Part shown: positions 20,287 through 29,538 of the stretch, one piece after another
How positions within the stretch are numbered: position 1 is the first letter of the stretch
Layout: every line of letters begins with the position of its first letter
Source of the DNA: Natronosporangium hydrolyticum
Lineage (GTDB): Bacteria > Actinomycetota > Actinomycetes > Mycobacteriales > Micromonosporaceae
Length of the DNA: 64,000 nt
NCBI RefSeq assembly: GCF_016925615.1
Contig: NZ_CP070499.1
Span: forward strand, 2,914,001 to 2,978,000
Direction: 5' to 3'
The notes under the pieces: generated by a model
Database searches by the model: none
What the model was told of the DNA's origin: nothing
The model's input: the letters and a program-made list of their open reading frames with translations, nothing else
Translations under genes and position numbers: made by a program

Positions 20287-21194
20287 GGGTGCTCCCTCGG
20301 CTGGGCTTGGTCGGTGGTGGTGGGGCGGTCGCCGGTGAGGCTGAGGAACAGCTGTTCCAGGCCGCCGTCGGCGGCGCGCAGTTCGAGTAGCACCAGGCCG
20401 GCCTGGGCGGCCAGCTCGCCGACGGTCTCGGCGGCGGTATGCACCAGTAACGCGCCACCCTCGAGCTCCTGGGTCGGCAGGCCGGCACCGGCCAAGGTGC
20501 GCCGCAGCGCCTGCCGGTCGCGTGCCCGCACCCGCACTCCCGCGGCGGCGAGCAGCTCATCCCTGCCGCCGCGGGCGACGACCTGCCCGTCGCCGATAAC
20601 CACCAGCTGATCGGCCAGCGCCTCGACCTCGCGCAGCAGGTGTGAGGAGAGCAGCACGGTGCCGCCCCGGTCGGCGAACTCGCGCAGCAGCCCGCGCAGC
20701 CAGAAGATGCCGGCCGGGTCCAATCCGTTGGCCGGCTCATCGAGGACGAGCACCCGCGGATCGCCCAGCAACGCGTGCGCCAGCCCGAGCCGCTGCCGCA
20801 TGCCCAGCGAGTAGCCGCCCACTCGCTGACCGCCGGCGTCGCGCAGGCCGACCAGCTCCAGCAACTGTCCGACCCGTTGCCGCGGCATCTGCAGGATGCC
20901 GGCCGACAGGGTCAGGACTTCCCGGCCGGTGCGGCCGCTGTGCTGGGCAGAGGCGTCCAGCAGGACGCCGATCTCCCGGCCCGGGTTGGCGAGCCGGCGG
21001 TACGGGGTGCCGCCGATGGTGGCGGTGCCGCTGGCCGCGTTGGTCAGGCCACACAGCATCCGCAGGGTGGTGGACTTGCCGGCGCCGTTGGGCCCCAGGA
21101 AGCCGGTGATGGTCCCCGGCGCACAGTCGAACGAGACCCGGTCGACAACCGTTCGGCCGCCGTACTGTTTGGTCAACTCCGATACGTCGATCAT
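20283..21194 (-). CDS. ABC-2 transporter ATPase
   Basis: 303 aa. Walker A GPNGAGKST, signature YSLGMRQRLGLA (the LSxGM variant usual for this export class), Walker B VLVLDEPANGLDP and HLLREVE after the H-loop. The C-terminal 80 residues form the accessory domain seen in bacitracin/lantibiotic-type ATPases. ATG 21194 is the first start matching the family (MIDVSELTKQYGG). It is divergent from the histidine kinase gene across 130 bp. Confidence 0.9.
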   Translation of the reverse strand: MIDVSELTKQYGGRTVVDRVSFDCAPGTITGFLGPNGAGKSTTLRMLCGLTNAASGTATIGGTPYRRLANPGREIGVLLDASAQHSGRTGREVLTLSAGILQMPRQRVGQLLELVGLRDAGGQRVGGYSLGMRQRLGLAHALLGDPRVLVLDEPANGLDPAGIFWLRGLLREFADRGGTVLLSSHLLREVEALADQLVVIGDGQVVARGGRDELLAAAGVRVRARDRQALRRTLAGAGLPTQELEGGALLVHTAAETVGELAAQAGLVLLELRAADGGLEQLFLSLTGDRPTTTDQAQPREHP

Positions 21195-21324
21195 GAGCTC
21201 AAGCCTGCGCGGCCCACCGGCGTCGCCGCGTCGGCCAACGGTCGGCGCCGGATGACTTTGGTCGTCGCTCATCATCGACCTTGGTCGGTATCGGCGGCAC
21301 TCTGCCGGCCGTACCATGGCGATC

Positions 21325-22530
21325 ATGAGCGAGGCAGCGCCGGTGCGGGTGCCGCAGACCGGGCCGGTGCGGCGCTGCCGGCGCGACTGGCTGACCGACG
21401 GCGCCGCCTGGCTATTCGCGACCGGTTGGACGGCGCTGGTGGCATGGCTGTGGTGGTCGGACTGGGTACCGGCCACCTCGATGCCCTCGACGCTGATGAT
21501 CGTCGACGTCGCGACCGGTGTTGTGGCCAGCGCGGCGGTGTGGCTGCGGCGCCGCTGGCCGGTGACGCTGGCGGTCGCGCTGGTGCCCACCGGCATGTTC
21601 TCCATGGCCACCGCGGCGGCGGCGATGGTGGCGCTGTTCACGGTGGCGGTCAGGCGCCGCCCGGCGGTGACCCTGCTGATCGGTGGCGCGTACGCCGCGA
21701 CCGCGCTGCCGTACTTCGGCTACCAGCTCAACCCCCTGCAGCCGCAGGCGCCCTACTGGTGGGATGTGCTGTGGGCGTGCGTGGTCACCGCGCTGGTGGT
21801 CGGCTGGGGTCTGTTCGCCCGAGCCCGCGTACAGCTGCTGCAGTCGTTGCACGACCGGGCGGTACGGGCCGAGTCTGAGCAGCATTTGCGCGCCGAACGG
21901 GCCCGGCAGCTGGAGCGCGAGCGCATCGCCCGGGAGATGCACGATGTGCTGGCGCACCGGATCTCCCTGGTGAGCATGCACGCTGGCGGGCTGGAGTATC
22001 GCCGGGATGCCTCCCCCGAGGAGATCACCCGCGCTGCGGGAATCATCCGCCGCAGCGCACACGAGGCGCTGGCGGATCTGCGCGGGATCGTGGGGGTGCT
22101 GCGGACCGCTCCCACCGGCGATCTGCGGCCGCAGCCGACCCTGGCGGAGCTACCTGCGCTGGTCGAGCAGTCGCGGCTCGCCGGGGTGCGGGTGCGGTGG
22201 AATGGCCGGCTCGACGGTGCGGAGTCGGTGCCGGAGCAGCTGGGGCGCGACGCGTACCGGATCGTGCAGGAGGGTCTGACCAACGCGCGCAAACACGCCG
22301 CCGGCGCCACGGTAGACCTGTCGGTCACCGGCGCCGCCGGCGGCGAGCTGGTCATCGAGGTAACGAACCCGGCCCCGGTCGGTGGCGGCGGCGCGCCGGA
22401 GATCCCCGGTACGGGCACCGGGCTGGTCGGGTTGGCCGAGCGTGCTGAGCTGGCCGGCGGCCGGCTGGAGCACGGGCCGGCTCCCGGCGGCGGGTACCGG
22501 CTGCGGGCGTGGCTACCCTGGCCGGCATGA
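21325..22530 (+). CDS. NarL-type sensor histidine kinase
   Basis: 401 aa. Five or so hydrophobic segments fill residues about 25-165, followed by a HisKA_3 dimerisation domain with the phosphoacceptor in ARQLERERIAREMHDVLAHR (His206) and a HATPase_c domain with GTGTGLVGLAERAEL. The start at ATG 21325 is chosen because TACCAT at 21312-21317 would give a leaderless transcript; an in-frame ATG lies at 21316. It overlaps the regulator by 4 bp. The membrane sensor has no recognisable extracellular domain, typical of detergent- or antibiotic-sensing LiaS/DesK-like kinases. Confidence 0.9.
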   Translation: MSEAAPVRVPQTGPVRRCRRDWLTDGAAWLFATGWTALVAWLWWSDWVPATSMPSTLMIVDVATGVVASAAVWLRRRWPVTLAVALVPTGMFSMATAAAAMVALFTVAVRRRPAVTLLIGGAYAATALPYFGYQLNPLQPQAPYWWDVLWACVVTALVVGWGLFARARVQLLQSLHDRAVRAESEQHLRAERARQLERERIAREMHDVLAHRISLVSMHAGGLEYRRDASPEEITRAAGIIRRSAHEALADLRGIVGVLRTAPTGDLRPQPTLAELPALVEQSRLAGVRVRWNGRLDGAESVPEQLGRDAYRIVQEGLTNARKHAAGATVDLSVTGAAGGELVIEVTNPAPVGGGGAPEIPGTGTGLVGLAERAELAGGRLEHGPAPGGGYRLRAWLPWPA

Positions 22531-23225
22531 GCCCGCCCGAGCAGATGCCGCCCGACCCGATCCGGGTACTGATCGTCGACGACGACGCCCTCGTTCGTGC
22601 CGGGCTGTCGTTCATCCTGGGCGGCGCCGAGGAGATCGAGCTGGTCGGGGAGGTCGCTGACGGCGACGAGGTGAGTGCCGCGGTGACCCGCCACCGGCCG
22701 GATGTGGTGCTGATGGACATCCGGATGAAGCGGGTCGATGGTCTGAGCGCCACCGAGCTGCTGCGCCGCCGCGGCGACCGGGCGGAGGTGATCGTGCTGA
22801 CCACCTTCGACGCTGACGAGTACGTGCTGCGGGCGTTGCGCGCTGGCGCCAGCGGTTTCCTTCTCAAGGACACACCACCGGCCCAGCTTGTGGCGGCGGT
22901 GCGGCTGGTGGCCGCGGGCGAAGCCATGCTTTCACCGGCGATCACCCGGCAGCTGATCTCGCATGTGGCGTCGCAATCTTCGGCGGCCGCCCGGGACACC
23001 CGGCAGCACGAGGCCCGGGCGGTGCTCCAACGGCTCAGCGCGCGGGAGCGGGAGGTGGCGGTGGCGATCGGGCAGGGCAAGCCCAACGGGCAGATCGCCG
23101 CTGAGCTGTTCATGAGTGTGGCGACCGTCAAGGCGCACGTGACTCGGCTGTTGACCAAGCTGGAGCTGTCCAACCGGGTGCAGATCGCGCTGTTGGCCCA
23201 CGACGCCGGCCTGCTCGACGAGTGA
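22527..23225 (+). CDS. NarL/LuxR-family response regulator
   Basis: 232 aa. The receiver domain (about 10-125) has the acidic pocket IVDDD, phospho-acceptor Asp64 in VVLMDIRM, and the conserved lysine in GFLLKDT; the LuxR-type HTH (about 165-225) has LSAREREVAVAI and the recognition helix SVATVKAHVTRLLTKL. ATG 22527 forms an ATGA overlap with the kinase stop. It most likely regulates the divergent ABC-2 operon. Confidence 0.93.
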   Translation: MSPPEQMPPDPIRVLIVDDDALVRAGLSFILGGAEEIELVGEVADGDEVSAAVTRHRPDVVLMDIRMKRVDGLSATELLRRRGDRAEVIVLTTFDADEYVLRALRAGASGFLLKDTPPAQLVAAVRLVAAGEAMLSPAITRQLISHVASQSSAAARDTRQHEARAVLQRLSAREREVAVAIGQGKPNGQIAAELFMSVATVKAHVTRLLTKLELSNRVQIALLAHDAGLLDE

Positions 23226-23249
23226 CGAGGGCCGGCGCCGCGGACCGGT

Positions 23250-24743
23250 CTATCCGGCCAGATCGGCCGCGGTCTGTACCAACTCGGCGAACTCTTCTAC
23301 CTTGTCGTCTCCTGGCAGATCCCGGGTCAGCACCGCAGCGTTGTCGGCCAGCTGAGCCAGGCTCACCGCCTCCCCCCACGGCGCCCCGCGCAGCACTTCG
23401 GCGAAGGCGGCCACCAGGATGCTCTGCCGTAGCCGCGGCGGGGCCTCGGCGTACGAGTCGGTCAGGTCGCCCGCGGTGATGGTGGCGGTTGCTTCGGCCG
23501 GCTCCCCGCTGTCGGGGTCGAGCCAGCGCACCGCGACCGTGGCCAACTCGGCGTCGCTGGCCAGCCCACCTTCGGGAACCGTCACCTCATATAGCGCGGT
23601 CACATTGTGGCCGGCGCCGACCTCGCCACCGTCGACTGTGTCATCGTCGAACTGGTCGTGGTCGAGCTGCCGGTTCTCGAAGCCCAACAGTCGGAACCGG
23701 CTCACCGCCGCGGGGTCGAAACTCACCTGCACCCGGGCGTCGCGGGCCATCACCTGCAGGGTGCCGGTCAGATCGTGACCGAACAGCCGCTCGGCTTCCC
23801 TTACCGTGTCCAGGTAGGCGTAGAAACCGTTGCCCTGGTTGGCGAACTGCTCCAACACCACCTCGTTGTAGGTTTGCCGGCCGACCCCGATCACCACCAG
23901 CGTGGTGTCACCGGCGGCCTGGGCGATCTGCTCGGCCAGCTGCTGCGGGTCGGTCTGGCCTTCGTTGGCTTCGCCGTCGGAGAGCAGCACCACCCGGTTC
24001 GTGCCGTCGCTGCGCAGGTTGGCCTCGGCGTGCTCGTAGCCGAGCCGCAACCCGGCTTCGAGGTTGGTCATGCCCTGCGGCGTCAACGCGGCGACCGCAT
24101 CCCGGATCGGCGTCTGCTGGGTCATCGGGGTCATCTCCAGCAGCAGGTCGGCGTCGCTGCTGAAGGTGACGATCGCCACCGCGTCGTCCGGACCCAGATT
24201 GTCCAGCAGCCGGCTCAGCCCGGCCTGCACCATCTCCAGGTTGTGCCCCTGCATCGAGCCGGAGACATCCACGATGACGGTCAGATTCACCGGCCGCCGA
24301 TCCTCATCGTCGACCACCGGCGCCTGCAGACCAACCCGGATCAGCCGCTGGTCGCTGCCGCCGCGGAACGGGGCAGTGGTGCCATCAAGATGGATCCCCA
24401 ACCCCGACTCCGGCGCCGCATACTCCTGATCGAAGTAGTTGACGAACTCCTCGGTGCGCACCGAATCCGGATCGGGCAACAGCCCACTGTCCAGGTAGCC
24501 GCGGGTTACGGTGTACGAGCCGGTGTCGACATCGACCGCGAAGGTCGACTGGTTATCGTCTACGGTGTCCACCTCGGGATTGACGCCGTAGTGCTCAAAC
24601 ACCGGGCCCGCCCCATCGAAAGCCTCCGGATGCGGCGCGGGTGCTCCGACCGCCGACTCGTCGTCTGTTGCGCCACACCCGGAAACCGCTAGCGCGGCCG
24701 CGGCCAGTGCGGCCGCCGCCCGTACCCCCTTGCGCTGTGTCAT
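23250..24743 (-). CDS. VWA-domain lipoprotein, YfbK-like
   Basis: 497 aa. Lipoprotein signal ending AVSGCG (Cys23). Residues about 45-130 match the von Willebrand factor N-terminal extension (NQSTFAVDVDTGSYTVTRGYL); the VWA domain follows with intact MIDAS (VIVDVSGSM, then LLSDGEANEG), and the C-terminal third matches the DUF3520 segment (LGFENRQLDHDQF, RLRQSILVAAFAEVLRG). It would sit on the outer face of the membrane. Partner proteins are unknown. ATG 24743 has GGAGG upstream. Confidence 0.87.
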   Translation of the reverse strand: MTQRKGVRAAAALAAAALAVSGCGATDDESAVGAPAPHPEAFDGAGPVFEHYGVNPEVDTVDDNQSTFAVDVDTGSYTVTRGYLDSGLLPDPDSVRTEEFVNYFDQEYAAPESGLGIHLDGTTAPFRGGSDQRLIRVGLQAPVVDDEDRRPVNLTVIVDVSGSMQGHNLEMVQAGLSRLLDNLGPDDAVAIVTFSSDADLLLEMTPMTQQTPIRDAVAALTPQGMTNLEAGLRLGYEHAEANLRSDGTNRVVLLSDGEANEGQTDPQQLAEQIAQAAGDTTLVVIGVGRQTYNEVVLEQFANQGNGFYAYLDTVREAERLFGHDLTGTLQVMARDARVQVSFDPAAVSRFRLLGFENRQLDHDQFDDDTVDGGEVGAGHNVTALYEVTVPEGGLASDAELATVAVRWLDPDSGEPAEATATITAGDLTDSYAEAPPRLRQSILVAAFAEVLRGAPWGEAVSLAQLADNAAVLTRDLPGDDKVEEFAELVQTAADLAG

Positions 24744-24753
24744 TCGTCGCCTC

Positions 24754-24789
24754 CGTCTCGTCTCAAGCGTCGTCGGCTCAGACGAGACG
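24754..24789 (-). terminator. hairpin between GNAT and VWA genes
   Basis: CGTCTCGTCT (24754-24763) and AGACGAGACG (24780-24789) form a 10-bp perfect stem with a 16-nt loop, 38 bp downstream of the GNAT stop and just upstream of the VWA gene. It could be a terminator or a 5' leader fold. Confidence 0.45.
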
Positions 24790-24826
24790 TAGCTGCCGGC
24801 TGGTTCCCGGCGTTACCGGACCGACA

Positions 24827-25771
24827 TCACTCTGTGACTCGCAGGTCGGACGCGGGCCGGGCCTGCCAGGTCGTCCACAGCGGCCGGTAGCCGCACCGGT
24901 GCCAGAACGGTGCCGAGAGCGGATTAAGGGCGGCGTAGTGCAACAGCGTCACCGACACCTCGGCGGCGTCGAGCGCGGCGTGGGCCTGCCGCACCAGCGC
25001 AGCCCCCACGCCGGCGCCCCGCGCCCGGCCGGTCACCACCAGACAGGTCAGGTACGCCGCCGGCGCCGTCGACACCAGCGGGGCGACCCAGCCGGCCTGC
25101 TCCGGCGAGTCCAGCACCAGCAGCCCCGCCAGCTCCCCGTCCACCTCCGCCACCCAGGTCCACAGCGGATCCGCGGTGAGCCCTTCACGGAGCCGCTCGG
25201 CGATCCGGTCGGCGGTGGACGGGCGCTCGGTGGCGCTGCCGAACTGGGCATCCCACCGGACCTCTTCCAGCCACAACTGCCCGGCGACGGCGAGGTCGTC
25301 CTCGCGTACCCGCCGCACCTGCACCTCGCCGGATGTGGTGGGCATGCCGCGGCCCGCGGGCCGGGCGGCGATCACCAGCGACGGCGTCAACCCATGGCCT
25401 TGGAAGGTGCGGGTCATGACCGTGTCGCGACTGGGCCAGGTCACCGTGGCCTCGGTCTCCGGGTCACCGGCGCGCACCTGCCCGTGCACCCACCGGGCCC
25501 ACTGGTCGAGCAGCGCGGACATCGCCGCCGCCGGGTCGGCCTGCCCGATCCGGGGCAACAGCCGGTACTGGCTGGCGGCACCCCAGGTAGCCAGCAACGA
25601 AGCCGGGTCGGGCAACTCATGCCGTAGCAACGCCGCCGCGCCCGGCGCCGCCAACGGCTCGTCGCCGGGCTGCTGCTCCGGCAGCGGGTGGGTGCTCGGC
25701 AGCAGCGGGTCGATCGTGGCGAGTCGCTGCTGGTGGAGCTGGATCACGTCAGTGATAGTGGAAGCGGTCAT
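24827..25771 (-). CDS. GNAT-family N-acetyltransferase
   Basis: 314 aa, larger than a single GNAT fold. The C-terminal domain (about 150-310) has the acetyl-CoA loop VVTGRARGAGVGAALVRQAH and the terminal APFWHRCGYRPLW. The N-terminal 145 residues lack an obvious acyl-CoA loop and include a short WARWVHGQVRAGDPETEATV segment, perhaps a degenerate first GNAT domain. Substrate unknown. It starts at ATG 25771, 39 bp after the helicase stop on the same strand. Confidence 0.78.
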   Translation of the reverse strand: MTASTITDVIQLHQQRLATIDPLLPSTHPLPEQQPGDEPLAAPGAAALLRHELPDPASLLATWGAASQYRLLPRIGQADPAAAMSALLDQWARWVHGQVRAGDPETEATVTWPSRDTVMTRTFQGHGLTPSLVIAARPAGRGMPTTSGEVQVRRVREDDLAVAGQLWLEEVRWDAQFGSATERPSTADRIAERLREGLTADPLWTWVAEVDGELAGLLVLDSPEQAGWVAPLVSTAPAAYLTCLVVTGRARGAGVGAALVRQAHAALDAAEVSVTLLHYAALNPLSAPFWHRCGYRPLWTTWQARPASDLRVTE

Positions 25772-25810
25772 GCCCGCGGATGATAGTTGGCCGGGGCGAC
25801 GCCAGTATGC

Positions 25811-28309
25811 TCACAACTGGTCGACCGCGGTGATCGTAAGCACCGCCTCGCCAGCGGCGTCGCTGCCGGCCAGGTCGACCTCGGCGCTGATGCCCCAGTC
25901 GTGGTCGCCCGCCGGGTCGTGCAGGATCTGCCGCACCCGCCACCGCCCCGGCTGTTCGTCGATGAGCAGCAGCGCCGGGCCGCGGGCGTCGGGGCCGGTG
26001 CCGATCTCGTCGTACTCGTCGAAGTAGGCCGCCAGCGCTTCCTCCCAACCGGCCGCGTCGAAGCCGGACTCGGCGTCCAACTCGCCCAGGTCGTACCAGC
26101 GGCGCAGCGCCGCCAGCTCCACCCGCCGGAACATCGCGTTGCGCACCAGCACCCGAAACGCCCGCCGGTTGGCGGTCACCGGCGGCGGCCCCTGCTCAGC
26201 TGGCCGGCCGGGGCGCACCTCGACCTGCTCGTCGGGGCTGCGCAGCTTCTCCCACTCGTCGAGCAGGCTGGAGTCGACCTGCCGGACCAGCTCACCCAAC
26301 CACTCGATCAGATCGGCGAGGTCCTCGGTGCGGGCATCCTCGGGCACGGTCTGCCGCAGCGCCCGGTACGCGTCGGCCAGGTAGCGCAACACCAGCCCTT
26401 CGGCGCGGGCCAGCTGGTAGAAGCTGACGTACTCGGTGAAGGTCAGCGCCCGCTCAAACATGTCGCGCACGACCGCCTTGGGCGCCAGCTCATGGTCGGC
26501 CACCCACGGATGCCCCCGCCGATACAGCTCATACGCCTCGTCGAGCAGCTCGGCCAACGGCCGCGGATGGGTCACCTCCTCCAACAGCTCCATCCGCTGC
26601 TCGTACTCGATACCCTCGGCCTTCATGGCGGCGACCGCCTCACCCTTGGCCTTGTTGAGCTGCGCGGCGATCACCGGCCGGGGATTTTCCAGGGTGGCCT
26701 CGATGATCGAGACCACGTCCAGGGCGTAGCTGGGCGAATCCTGCCCGAGCAGCTCGATCGCGGCCAGCGCGAACGGCGACAGCGGCTGGTTGAGCGCGAA
26801 GTCGAGCGGCAGCTCGTCCACCAGCCGGACGGTGCGGCCCTGCTCGTCGGGCGTGGGCAGCTGCTCGATCACCTCGGCGGCGCGCAGCGCCCGGAAGATC
26901 GCGATCGCCCGCCGGATGTGCCGCCGCTGCGCGGGCCGGTCCTCATGGTTGTCGGTGAGCAACTTGCGCATCGCGGTGAAGGCGTCGCCGGGACGGCTGA
27001 TCACCCCCAGCAGCATCGCGTGGGAGACGGTGAAGCTGGAGGTCAACGGCTCCGGGGCGGCGGTGGTCAGCCGCTCGAACGTGGGCCTGGCCCACGACAC
27101 GTGACCTTCCGGCGCGTGCTTGCGCACCACCTTGCGGCGCTTCTTCGGATCATCCCCGGCCTTGGCCAGCGCCTTCTCGTTCGCCACCACATGCTCGGGT
27201 GCCTGCACCACCACGTTGCCGATGGTGTCGAACCCGGCCCGACCGGCGCGGCCCGCGATCTGATGGAACTCGCGCGCCTTCAGATGCCGGTTGCGCACCC
27301 CGTCGTACTTGGACAGGGCGGTGAACAGCACCGTACGGATCGGCACGTTGATGCCCACCCCGAGGGTGTCGGTGCCGCAGATCACCTTCAGCAGCCCGGC
27401 CTGCGCCAACGTCTCCACCAGCCGGCGGTAACGCGGCAGCATCCCGGCGTGGTGCACCCCGATACCGTGCCGCACCAACCGGGACAGGGTGCGACCGAAC
27501 CCGGCGGAGAACCGGAAGTCGCCCAACGCCGCCGCGATCGCGTCCTTCTCCGCCCGCGTACACACGTTGACGCTCATCAGCGCCTGCGCTCGCTCGATCG
27601 CCGCCTGCTGGGTGAAGTGCACGACGTAGACCGGGGCCTGATCGGTGGCGAGTAACTCCTCCAGGGTCTCGTGCAACGGGGTGAGCACATACTGGAAGTG
27701 CAGCGGCACCGGCCGCTCGGCCGAGGTGACCACCGCGGTGGGCCGGCCGGTGCGGCGGGTGAGGTCTTTCTCGAACCGGCTCACGTCGCCGAGCGTGGCC
27801 GACATCAGCAGAAACTGCGCCTGCGGCAGCTCCAACAGCGGCACCTGCCACGCCCAACCCCGGTCGGGCTCGGCGTAGAAGTGAAACTCGTCCATGATCA
27901 CCAGGCCGATGTCGGCGCTCTCGCCCTGCCGCAGCGCGATATTGGCCAGGATCTCGGCGGTGCAGCAGATGATCGGGGCGTCGTCGTTGACTCTGGCGTC
28001 GCCGGTGAGCATGCCGACGTTCTCCGGCCCGAAGATCTCACAGAGCGCGAAGAACTTCTCGCTGACCAGCGCCTTGATCGGGGCGGTGTAGAAGCTGACC
28101 TGGTTGCCGGCGAGCGCGGCGGCGTGGGCGCCGGTGGCGACCAGACTCTTGCCGGACCCGGTGGGGGTACCGAGGATCACGTTGGCCCCCGACACGATCT
28201 CGATCAGCGCCTCCTGCTGGGCGGGGTAGAGCTCCAACCCCTGCCCGGCGGCCCACTGCTCGATCGCCTCATAGACCGCATCCGGATCGCCGTTTTCCGG
28301 GACCCACAT
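25811..28309 (-). CDS. Ski2-like DEAD/DEAH helicase with DUF3516
   Basis: 832 aa. Helicase core: Walker A GTPTGSGKS (about residue 50), motif II MDEFH, motif III SATLGD, and motif VI HQIAGRAGRAGFD. The C-terminal half (about 440-832) is the DUF3516 region of an actinobacterial Ski2/Mtr4-like group. It is expected to unwind RNA or structured nucleic acid in the cytoplasm; the substrate is unestablished. ATG 28309 overlaps the stop of a tiny upstream ORF by one base (TGATG), so translation is probably coupled; GGGAG precedes it. Confidence 0.92.
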   Translation of the reverse strand: MWVPENGDPDAVYEAIEQWAAGQGLELYPAQQEALIEIVSGANVILGTPTGSGKSLVATGAHAAALAGNQVSFYTAPIKALVSEKFFALCEIFGPENVGMLTGDARVNDDAPIICCTAEILANIALRQGESADIGLVIMDEFHFYAEPDRGWAWQVPLLELPQAQFLLMSATLGDVSRFEKDLTRRTGRPTAVVTSAERPVPLHFQYVLTPLHETLEELLATDQAPVYVVHFTQQAAIERAQALMSVNVCTRAEKDAIAAALGDFRFSAGFGRTLSRLVRHGIGVHHAGMLPRYRRLVETLAQAGLLKVICGTDTLGVGINVPIRTVLFTALSKYDGVRNRHLKAREFHQIAGRAGRAGFDTIGNVVVQAPEHVVANEKALAKAGDDPKKRRKVVRKHAPEGHVSWARPTFERLTTAAPEPLTSSFTVSHAMLLGVISRPGDAFTAMRKLLTDNHEDRPAQRRHIRRAIAIFRALRAAEVIEQLPTPDEQGRTVRLVDELPLDFALNQPLSPFALAAIELLGQDSPSYALDVVSIIEATLENPRPVIAAQLNKAKGEAVAAMKAEGIEYEQRMELLEEVTHPRPLAELLDEAYELYRRGHPWVADHELAPKAVVRDMFERALTFTEYVSFYQLARAEGLVLRYLADAYRALRQTVPEDARTEDLADLIEWLGELVRQVDSSLLDEWEKLRSPDEQVEVRPGRPAEQGPPPVTANRRAFRVLVRNAMFRRVELAALRRWYDLGELDAESGFDAAGWEEALAAYFDEYDEIGTGPDARGPALLLIDEQPGRWRVRQILHDPAGDHDWGISAEVDLAGSDAAGEAVLTITAVDQL

Positions 28310-28398
28310 CACCGCTCCCGTATCCGACGAATCCACAGCCCGACTCCGGCGGCGGCGATGAAGATCAGCGCGGTGCAGATCAACGCTCTGATGATCAA
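28309..28398 (-). CDS. 29-aa single-helix membrane protein upstream of the helicase
   Basis: A TTG at 28398 stands 7 nt behind a full Shine-Dalgarno (GGAGGTGGG) and opens 29 codons: MIIRALICTALIFIAAAGVG then a basic tail LWIRRIRER. It is one hydrophobic helix with positively charged C-terminus. Its TGA overlaps the helicase ATG (TGATG), the arrangement used for coupled translation. It may be a real micro-protein or a translational leader for the helicase; similarity to other proteins was not recognised. Confidence 0.62.
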   Translation of the reverse strand: MIIRALICTALIFIAAAGVGLWIRRIRER

Positions 28399-28420
28399 CT
28401 CCCACCTCCGGGGGTATACG

Positions 28421-28792
28421 CTACCCGGTCAGCCGGGAAAGGATCACCAGCCGGTTGCCGTCGGGGTCTTCGGCGTGGGCCGCCCGCTCACCCCAGGGCA
28501 TATCCTGCGGCTCGCCGGTAATGGTGGCGCCGTGGCTGCGCAGCCGGGCCACCGCGGCGTCGCAGTCGTCGGCGTAGACGCACAGGTCGAGCCGTTGCTC
28601 CGGGCCCATCGGGGCAGCGGCGTCGGCGCCGACCCCCAGCTGACCGCCGGCCCCCAGCTCCAGACCGACATACTGCGGGTCACCCTCGGCGGGGAACCGG
28701 TAGGTCTCGGCGAACTCCAGCACCTCCTGGTAGAAAGCGGCCAGCCGGGGCAGGTCGCGAGTGGTCAGGATCGGGAACGCCTCGGTGAACAT
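28421..28792 (-). CDS. VOC-family (glyoxalase-like) protein
   Basis: 123 aa, one vicinal-oxygen-chelate fold: beta-alpha-beta repeats beginning FPILTTRDLPRLAAFYQEVL and ending EDPDGNRLVILSRL. A potential metal or substrate Glu/His set is incomplete, as in many VOC binding proteins for bleomycin-type drugs or unknown small molecules. It starts at ATG 28792 and ends 22 bp before the small membrane ORF on the same strand, so it could be first in that operon. Confidence 0.82.
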   Translation of the reverse strand: MFTEAFPILTTRDLPRLAAFYQEVLEFAETYRFPAEGDPQYVGLELGAGGQLGVGADAAAPMGPEQRLDLCVYADDCDAAVARLRSHGATITGEPQDMPWGERAAHAEDPDGNRLVILSRLTG

Positions 28793-29538
28793 GTTCGCCT
28801 CCGTACGCCGTCTCGTCGCGCCCTCGCTCCGACAGCGCTGGAACGCTGCGCTCCCTCCAGTCTCGCTGCCGTCGCCCCTCTCCGTCTCCGGGCTCCGGGC
28901 TTCGTGCCCTGCCTACACCGGCCGACCCCCTCGAATGGAACCGGGCATTTCCGGGCATACAGGCTTGCCTTGCCGCCAGCGCAGGCGGATGCGACTCTGC
29001 TGGCTGAATCGGGTCACTTGATCATCAGGCATCGTCGCAGCTCAGGTGGTGCTGCGGGAGCGTTTGCTTTGCTTACGCATACGCCATCGGTCGGGCTGTC
29101 GGGCTGCAAGATCGGCGGGCAGGTCGTCTCACCCGACTGAGGCGAAAGAGGGCTACGATGGCCGTTACTTGGCCGCCCGAGCAGCACGAAACGGGCATAG
29201 CTGAACATAAGTTAGGCTGCGGAGTTCAAGATCGCTAAAACTCTGCAGGTTTCACATGCCCTCTTTCATCCACCTACGGGCGGTCCCGCCAGGGGCCATG
29301 TATTTCTTGGTGGGTTGAGTGGCGCGCGGTTTGTCGGTATGGACCTGGTTTGTCGCCGTAGTGGATCACCACTCAACCGACCAAGCGGCCGATGGGTGTT
29401 GACGGCCGGACGCAAAGGCTGCTGACAAGCCCGTGACCTGGTACAGACTTCCGTCCACGTTCTTGCGGTCACTGCCCTGCACGTTCTGCTGTGACTAGGC
29501 TGGGTCCGGCGTGGACGATACCCGGGCCGCCACTTAAC
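28793..29538. other. gene-poor stretch with decayed appearance
   Basis: No convincing coding region on either strand over about 745 bp. Base composition drops in places (29130-29300) and no codon-position GC bias is evident. It contains an inverted repeat (29313-29378) and a lone promoter-like TAGGCT 9 nt before GTG 29511 that opens only eight codons, as if a gene had been lost. No tRNA or IS signature was seen. Confidence 0.55.
29313..29378. repeat. 66-bp inverted-repeat element
   Basis: GGTTGAGTGG (29313-29322) is mirrored by CCACTCAACC (29369-29378). Between them are two similar direct repeats, GGTTTGTCGGTA and GGTTTGTCGCCGTA. It could fold as RNA or be a miniature mobile repeat. No target-site duplication is visible. 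Confidence 0.5.

Noticed and set aside
28309-28405. N-terminal extension of the helicase to 28405
   Set aside because: The extra residues have no similarity and the same bases encode a better-supported small ORF with its own Shine-Dalgarno.
25787-29140. Long plus-strand frames opposite the helicase
   Set aside because: The minus-strand helicase has all motifs; the plus frames are low-complexity and cross the real gene boundaries.
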